A stretch of 5,262 nt of DNA from Planctomycetaceae bacterium (GTDB lineage: Bacteria; Planctomycetota; Planctomycetia; Pirellulales; Pirellulaceae): NCBI GenBank assembly GCA_003455945.1, contig DMPQ01000335.1, forward strand, positions 626 to 5,887, in the 5' to 3' direction. Below, in pieces: positions 5,239 through 5,262 of the stretch (the stretch's first letter is position 1; each line of letters opens with the position of its first letter). A model generated the notes under the pieces. It did not search any database. It saw nothing but the letters and a program-made list of their open reading frames with translations, and was not told the DNA's origin. The translations under genes and the position numbers were made by a program.

Positions 5239-5262
5239 ACCTCATCGTCTCGTCGTCACGGC

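Larger units (their letters stand above)
4932..5262. other. Intergenic region upstream of the sigma factor gene
   Basis: No convincing gene is present in these 331 bases. The frames hold only very short open stretches, such as one of 12 codons on the plus strand from 5112 and one of about 30 codons on the minus strand that runs through two hairpins. The left part has the candidate promoter, palindrome and inverted repeat ahead of the sigma factor gene. The right part, from about 5158, has two hairpins and a short direct repeat, listed separately. Confidence 0.7.

Noticed and set aside
5164..5262. Short minus-strand open stretch of about 30 codons in the right-hand intergenic region
   Set aside because: It runs through two hairpins, is Arg-rich without a recognisable product and lacks a ribosome binding site.

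Overview
The window holds one block of three genes, all on the minus strand and read right to left, plus about 330 bases of non-coding DNA at the right end. The composition is GC-rich, with Ser TCG and Arg CGA codons used heavily and the hexamer CGATCG very common. The three protein families present (a PF07638/TIGR02999-type ECF sigma factor, a PD40-like secreted protein, and a membrane Ser/Thr kinase with a long helical tail) together suggest a planctomycete. Acidobacteria or a similar kinase-rich phylum cannot be excluded. No rRNA, tRNA, CRISPR array, transposase or phage gene is visible.

Layout, in the direction of transcription. (1) 5262-4932: intergenic DNA with two outward hairpins, a short direct repeat, a weak sigma70-like promoter candidate flanked by a 17-bp palindrome, and an 8-bp inverted repeat just ahead of the first gene. 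(2) 4931-4383: a complete 182-residue ECF sigma factor. (3) 4382-4227: a 156-base leader with a small AT-rich hairpin and a 10-bp inverted repeat. (4) 4226-2877: a secreted protein with TolB/PD40-like beta-propeller motifs. (5) 2876-2833: a 44-base gap with a strong ribosome binding site. (6) 2832 to beyond base 1: a transmembrane Ser/Thr kinase of which 944 residues are in the window. Its reading frame is uninterrupted and leaves the window, so the C-terminus is missing.

How the genes may work together (inference). The sigma factor lacks the acidic DAED-like motif usual in region 2.2 and has a Thr-containing LPPTALVHEAYLRL segment there. From my knowledge of the family, some such sigma factors (Vibrio EcfP with kinase PknT) are switched on by Thr phosphorylation rather than by loss of an anti-sigma factor, and no anti-sigma gene is seen here. 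A plausible circuit is: secreted propeller protein and kinase ectodomain outside the membrane, kinase catalytic domain inside, sigma factor as output. The propeller protein between sigma and kinase is the least expected part.
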